A stretch of DNA of 64,000 bases from Flavobacterium sp. MC2016-06 (GTDB taxonomy: Bacteria > Bacteroidota > Bacteroidia > Flavobacteriales > Flavobacteriaceae), in the NCBI RefSeq assembly GCF_009711165.2, contig NZ_WMID02000002.1:124001-188000 (forward strand), given 5' to 3'. Positions 61,291-64,000 of this stretch are shown here, piece after piece. The position numbers and the translations under genes were made by a program. Numbering within the stretch: the stretch's first letter is position 1; every line of letters starts with the position of its first letter. Under the pieces are notes generated by a model, which was not told the DNA's origin, searched no databases, and saw only the letters and a program-made list of their open reading frames with translations.

Positions 61291-61347
61291 TTTGTTATTT
61301 ATAAATAAATACTAATTTTGCGTAGTAATCTATTAAGCCGATAGGGT
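61291..61347 (+). promoter_or_regulatory. Promoter of the tauE-cysH-cysD operon with operator site 5
   Basis: TTTG at 61291-61294, 18 bases, TAATTTTG at 61313-61320. The shared motif on the minus strand, ACCCTATCGGCTTAATAGAT (61328-61347), begins just after the predicted start near 61327, the same geometry as at leader B. Confidence 0.6.
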
Positions 61348-61373
61348 AATAGTTTTAAAAGCAGTTATTTTAA

Positions 61374-62282
61374 ATGAATATGGGGAAAGAATTAGAAATA
61401 AACGCAGTTGAAATAAAGTCTGAAGTTTCTTTTAAAGAGAGATTGTGGGTTATAATTCCGGTTACTTTATTAGTAGGATTACTAATTACCCTTGTGTATA
61501 ATCACTATTCGGAGTTTTCATGGAATGGTTTGGCAGAAGGATTTAACCAAGAGTTTTTGGTTTTTTTCTTAATTGGAGTTTTTGCTCAATTAGTAGATGG
61601 AACTTTAGGAATGGGTTATGGGGCGACTTCAACTTCTTTTTTATTGGCATACGGAGTACCGCCAGTAGTGAGTTCTACAGCAGTTCACGTTTCAGAAATG
61701 TTTACAACAGGCGCATCTGCGATTTCGCACCACCGTTTTGGAAACATCAATAAAAAATTGGTAAAGCATTTATTGATTCCGGGAGTTTTAGGTTCAATTA
61801 CAGGAGCTTATTTATTATCAGATGTTATTAATGGTGATGTTATAAAGCCATTTATTGCGGTCTACATGATTGTACTGGCAGTAATTATTATTAGAAAAGC
61901 GTTATTAAAAAATATAGCTAAAAAGAAAACTAAAAAATTAAATTTCTTAGCCGCTTTTGGAGGTTTTATGGATTCGGTAGGTGGCGGAGGCTGGGGGCCA
62001 ATTGTAACTTCTACATTATTAGGAAGAGGAAGAAACCCAAGATATACAATCGGATCTGTAAACGCTGCCGAATTTGCGGTTTCATTTGCAAGTGGAATTA
62101 CTTTTATGCTTTTTGGAGGAATCCACGGCTGGCAGGTAATTTTTGGTTTGATTTTAGGAGGAGTAATATCTGCGCCATTAGCAGCATTTTTAGTAAATAA
62201 AATTAAAAGAAAACCAATGATGATTGCGGTTGGAATATTAATCATTTTATTGAGTTTAAAAACATTATCTAAATTATTGTAA
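61374..62282 (+). CDS. TauE/SafE-family permease upstream of cysH
   Basis: The 302-residue paralog has an N-terminal cytoplasmic extension of about 25 residues, then eight to nine helices with VDGTLGMGYGATSTSFLLAYG, STAVHVSEMFTTGASAISHH and a second repeat DSVGGGGWGPIVTSTLLGRG. First gene of a transcript continuing 26 bases later into cysH, so it probably moves sulfate, sulfite or a sulfonate for assimilation; uptake versus export is not decided by sequence. Confidence 0.9.
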   Translation: MNMGKELEINAVEIKSEVSFKERLWVIIPVTLLVGLLITLVYNHYSEFSWNGLAEGFNQEFLVFFLIGVFAQLVDGTLGMGYGATSTSFLLAYGVPPVVSSTAVHVSEMFTTGASAISHHRFGNINKKLVKHLLIPGVLGSITGAYLLSDVINGDVIKPFIAVYMIVLAVIIIRKALLKNIAKKKTKKLNFLAAFGGFMDSVGGGGWGPIVTSTLLGRGRNPRYTIGSVNAAEFAVSFASGITFMLFGGIHGWQVIFGLILGGVISAPLAAFLVNKIKRKPMMIAVGILIILLSLKTLSKLL

Positions 62283-62308
62283 TAATAATTTTAGGAAGGA
62301 AAGAGAAT

Positions 62309-63019
62309 ATGAGTGCGACAATTATTGAATCATTATTAGAAAAAACAAAAGACTTTACACTGGAAGAAACATTAGCTTTTTTAGCTACTGAATATCCAAA
62401 TAAAGTAATTTTTTCTACTTCATTTGGCCAAGAAGATCAGGTAATTACTGATTTTATCTTCAAAAATGAAATCCCAATCACGGTTTTCACTTTAGATACC
62501 GGAAGATTGTTTCAAGAAACTTATGATGTTTTTCACAGAACATTAAAAAAGTATAAAAAACAAATCGAAGTGTATTTCCCGGAAGCTTCGGCGGTTGAGA
62601 ATTTACTTCAAACAAAAGGACCGAATAGTTTTTATGAATCGGTTGAGAACAGAAAAGAATGCTGTTTTATTCGAAAAGTAGTTCCGCTAAGAAAAGCTTT
62701 AGCAGGAAATTCAGTTTGGATAACAGGTTTAAGAGCCGAACAATCAGAAAACAGACACGATTTAAATCTGTTTGAATATGATGGAGGTTTCGAAATTATC
62801 AAATTCAATCCGTTATTAAAATGGACTTTAGAAGAAGTAGAAAATCATCTAAAAGAATTTAATGTTCCTCAGAATGCTTTACATAAACAAGGTTTCGTAA
62901 GCATTGGATGTGCGCCTTGTACAAGAGCAATTACTGAAGGAGAAGATATCAGAGCCGGAAGATGGTGGTGGGAATCAAGCCATAAAGAATGCGGTTTACA
63001 CGGTGCAAAAAAAGAGTAA
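62309..63019 (+). CDS. cysH: Assimilatory adenylyl-sulfate reductase (APS-type CysH)
   Basis: Reduces activated sulfate to sulfite. The 236 residues show SFGQEDQVITDF (PP-loop-like), TLDTGRLFQETYDV, and the catalytic Cys at the end in KECGLHGAKK. The pairs RKECCFIRK near residue 117 and GCAPCTRA near 206 form the CC...CxxC set binding a 4Fe-4S cluster, which indicates use of APS rather than PAPS. So no APS kinase is needed for this route. Followed by cysD. Confidence 0.94.
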   Translation: MSATIIESLLEKTKDFTLEETLAFLATEYPNKVIFSTSFGQEDQVITDFIFKNEIPITVFTLDTGRLFQETYDVFHRTLKKYKKQIEVYFPEASAVENLLQTKGPNSFYESVENRKECCFIRKVVPLRKALAGNSVWITGLRAEQSENRHDLNLFEYDGGFEIIKFNPLLKWTLEEVENHLKEFNVPQNALHKQGFVSIGCAPCTRAITEGEDIRAGRWWWESSHKECGLHGAKKE

Positions 63020-63110
63020 ACAGCATAGAATAAAGAATAAGAAATAGAATAACAATAGTTTTAGATTCAACAACTTGAAACCTGAAACTTGAAACAAAAA
63101 AATAACAAGA

Positions 63111-64000
63111 ATGAGTTCAGTATTAAAAACAAACGCTTTAGAGAGTGAAGCAATATACATTTTCAGAGAAGTAATTTCACAGTTTGACAAACCGGTTTTA
63201 CTTTTTTCTGGAGGAAAAGATTCTATAACATTAGTGCGTTTGGCACAAAAAGCATTTTTCCCTGCAAAGATTCCGTTTCCTCTATTGCACGTTGATACAG
63301 GACACAATTTCCCTGAAACAATTGCTTTCAGAGATAAATTGGTTGAAGAATTAGGATTAGAATTAATCGTTCGTAATGTTCAGGATGCAATTGACGAAGG
63401 AAAAGTAGTGGAAGAAACTGGAAAATATTCTAGTAGAAACAGTCTTCAAACTATTACACTTTTAGATGCAATTGAAGAATTTAAGTTTGATGCTTGTATT
63501 GGTGGCGCGCGTCGAGATGAGGAAAAAGCTAGAGCAAAAGAACGTATTTTCTCAGTTCGTGATGATTTCGGACAATGGGACGAAAAAAATCAAAGACCTG
63601 AGTTGTTTGATATTTTGAATGGAAAAATAGAAAATGGTCAAAACGTTCGTGTTTTCCCAATTTCAAACTGGACAGAATTAGACGTTTGGAGTTACATCGA
63701 AAAAGAACACATCGAGATTCCATCGATCTATTTCTCACATAAAAGAAAAGTTTTTTTGAGAGACGGTTTAATCTGGTCACATTCTCCTTTTGTGTATCAG
63801 GAAGAAGACGAACAAATCGAAGAAAGAATTGTTCGCTTCAGAACCGTTGGAGATATGACTTGTACAGCCGCAGTTGATTCTTACGCAGCAACTATTCAAG
63901 AAGTTGTTGGAGAAATCAGAACTTCAACTATTTCTGAAAGAGGAGCCAGAATCGATGATAAACGTTCTGAAGCTGCAATGGAAAAAAGAAAACAACAAGG
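63111..64000 (+). CDS. cysD: Sulfate adenylyltransferase subunit 2 (3' end cut by window)
   Basis: Makes APS from sulfate and ATP together with the GTPase CysN. From the ATG about 296 residues are visible, nearly the full usual length of about 300, and the frame is open at the right edge. Motifs: the PP-loop LLFSGGKDSITLVRLA, LLHVDTGHNFPETI, IGGARRDEEKARAKERIFS, NWTELDVWSYI, and the end segment SERGARIDDKRSEAAME. Start is 91 bases after cysH in a spacer of TTGAAACCTGAAACTTGAAA-like words. cysN is expected just outside the window. Confidence 0.95.
   Translation, partial: MSSVLKTNALESEAIYIFREVISQFDKPVLLFSGGKDSITLVRLAQKAFFPAKIPFPLLHVDTGHNFPETIAFRDKLVEELGLELIVRNVQDAIDEGKVVEETGKYSSRNSLQTITLLDAIEEFKFDACIGGARRDEEKARAKERIFSVRDDFGQWDEKNQRPELFDILNGKIENGQNVRVFPISNWTELDVWSYIEKEHIEIPSIYFSHKRKVFLRDGLIWSHSPFVYQEEDEQIEERIVRFRTVGDMTCTAAVDSYAATIQEVVGEIRTSTISERGARIDDKRSEAAMEKRKQQ

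Overview
The window looks like a chromosomal segment of a Flavobacterium-type Bacteroidetes. It is AT-rich, has Bacteroidetes promoters (TTTG, about 18-20 bases, TAnnTTTG) and lacks consistent Shine-Dalgarno sites. It also carries PorT of the type IX secretion system, GLPGLI, DUF5686 and 2TM-domain proteins, a TamL-like lipoprotein, TonB-dependent receptors and many palindromic intergenic repeats. I see no insertion sequence, phage gene, CRISPR array, tRNA or rRNA.

Layout. 1-8.2 kb: the end of a DedA-family membrane protein, then the rod-shape operon read leftward (purH, mreB, mreC, mreD, mrdA, rodA). 8.2-12.6 kb: an ABC permease, a zinc alcohol dehydrogenase, an XRE regulator, a lipoprotein and a dense cluster of palindromic repeats. 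12.6-26.5 kb: core metabolism and envelope genes (accD without its zinc ribbon, fbaA, tamL, an rRNA/tRNA methyltransferase, porT, the menaquinone methyltransferase, folA, thyA, a bifunctional nuclease, etfA/etfB, pdhB). 26.5-43.3 kb: DUF5686 protein, DNA glycosylase, soluble and membrane pyrophosphatases (the latter with a Cys/Met/His-rich tail), a higBA toxin-antitoxin pair, deoxynucleoside kinase, a GLPGLI/outer-membrane receptor pair, an unknown secreted protein and an M28 peptidase.

43.4-64 kb is a methionine and sulfur island: metK, a TonB receptor, metY, a homoserine dehydrogenase paralog, metX, thrA, a LysE exporter, an OsmC protein, metZ, an Rrf2 regulator, two TauE/SafE permeases, cysH and cysD (running off the end). 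Sulfate is activated and reduced by CysD/CysH; sulfide is fixed onto acylhomoserine from ThrA/MetX by MetY/MetZ; MetK makes S-adenosylmethionine.

The most interesting part is how this island appears to be controlled. metX-thrA has a recognisable SAM-I riboswitch. Beside it I find four short upstream reading frames of 21-34 codons, each carrying Met and Cys codons (in one of them 12 of 25 codons), each followed by an intrinsic terminator, and each with a segment near its stop codon that can pair with the left arm of that terminator. This is the layout of ribosome-stalling transcription attenuation for methionine/cysteine. They precede the TonB receptor, metY and the metX region. Two of them are followed by uncharacterised small proteins (57 and 67 aa) sharing a C-terminal LLFxMY...LF motif. 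A separate 63-base three-way-junction RNA lies just before the SAM riboswitch, and a shared motif (core CTATCAAATTAGTAG) recurs at five places, including the rrf2 promoter region. I know of no described Met/Cys leader-peptide attenuation system in Bacteroidetes; all of this is inferred from sequence.
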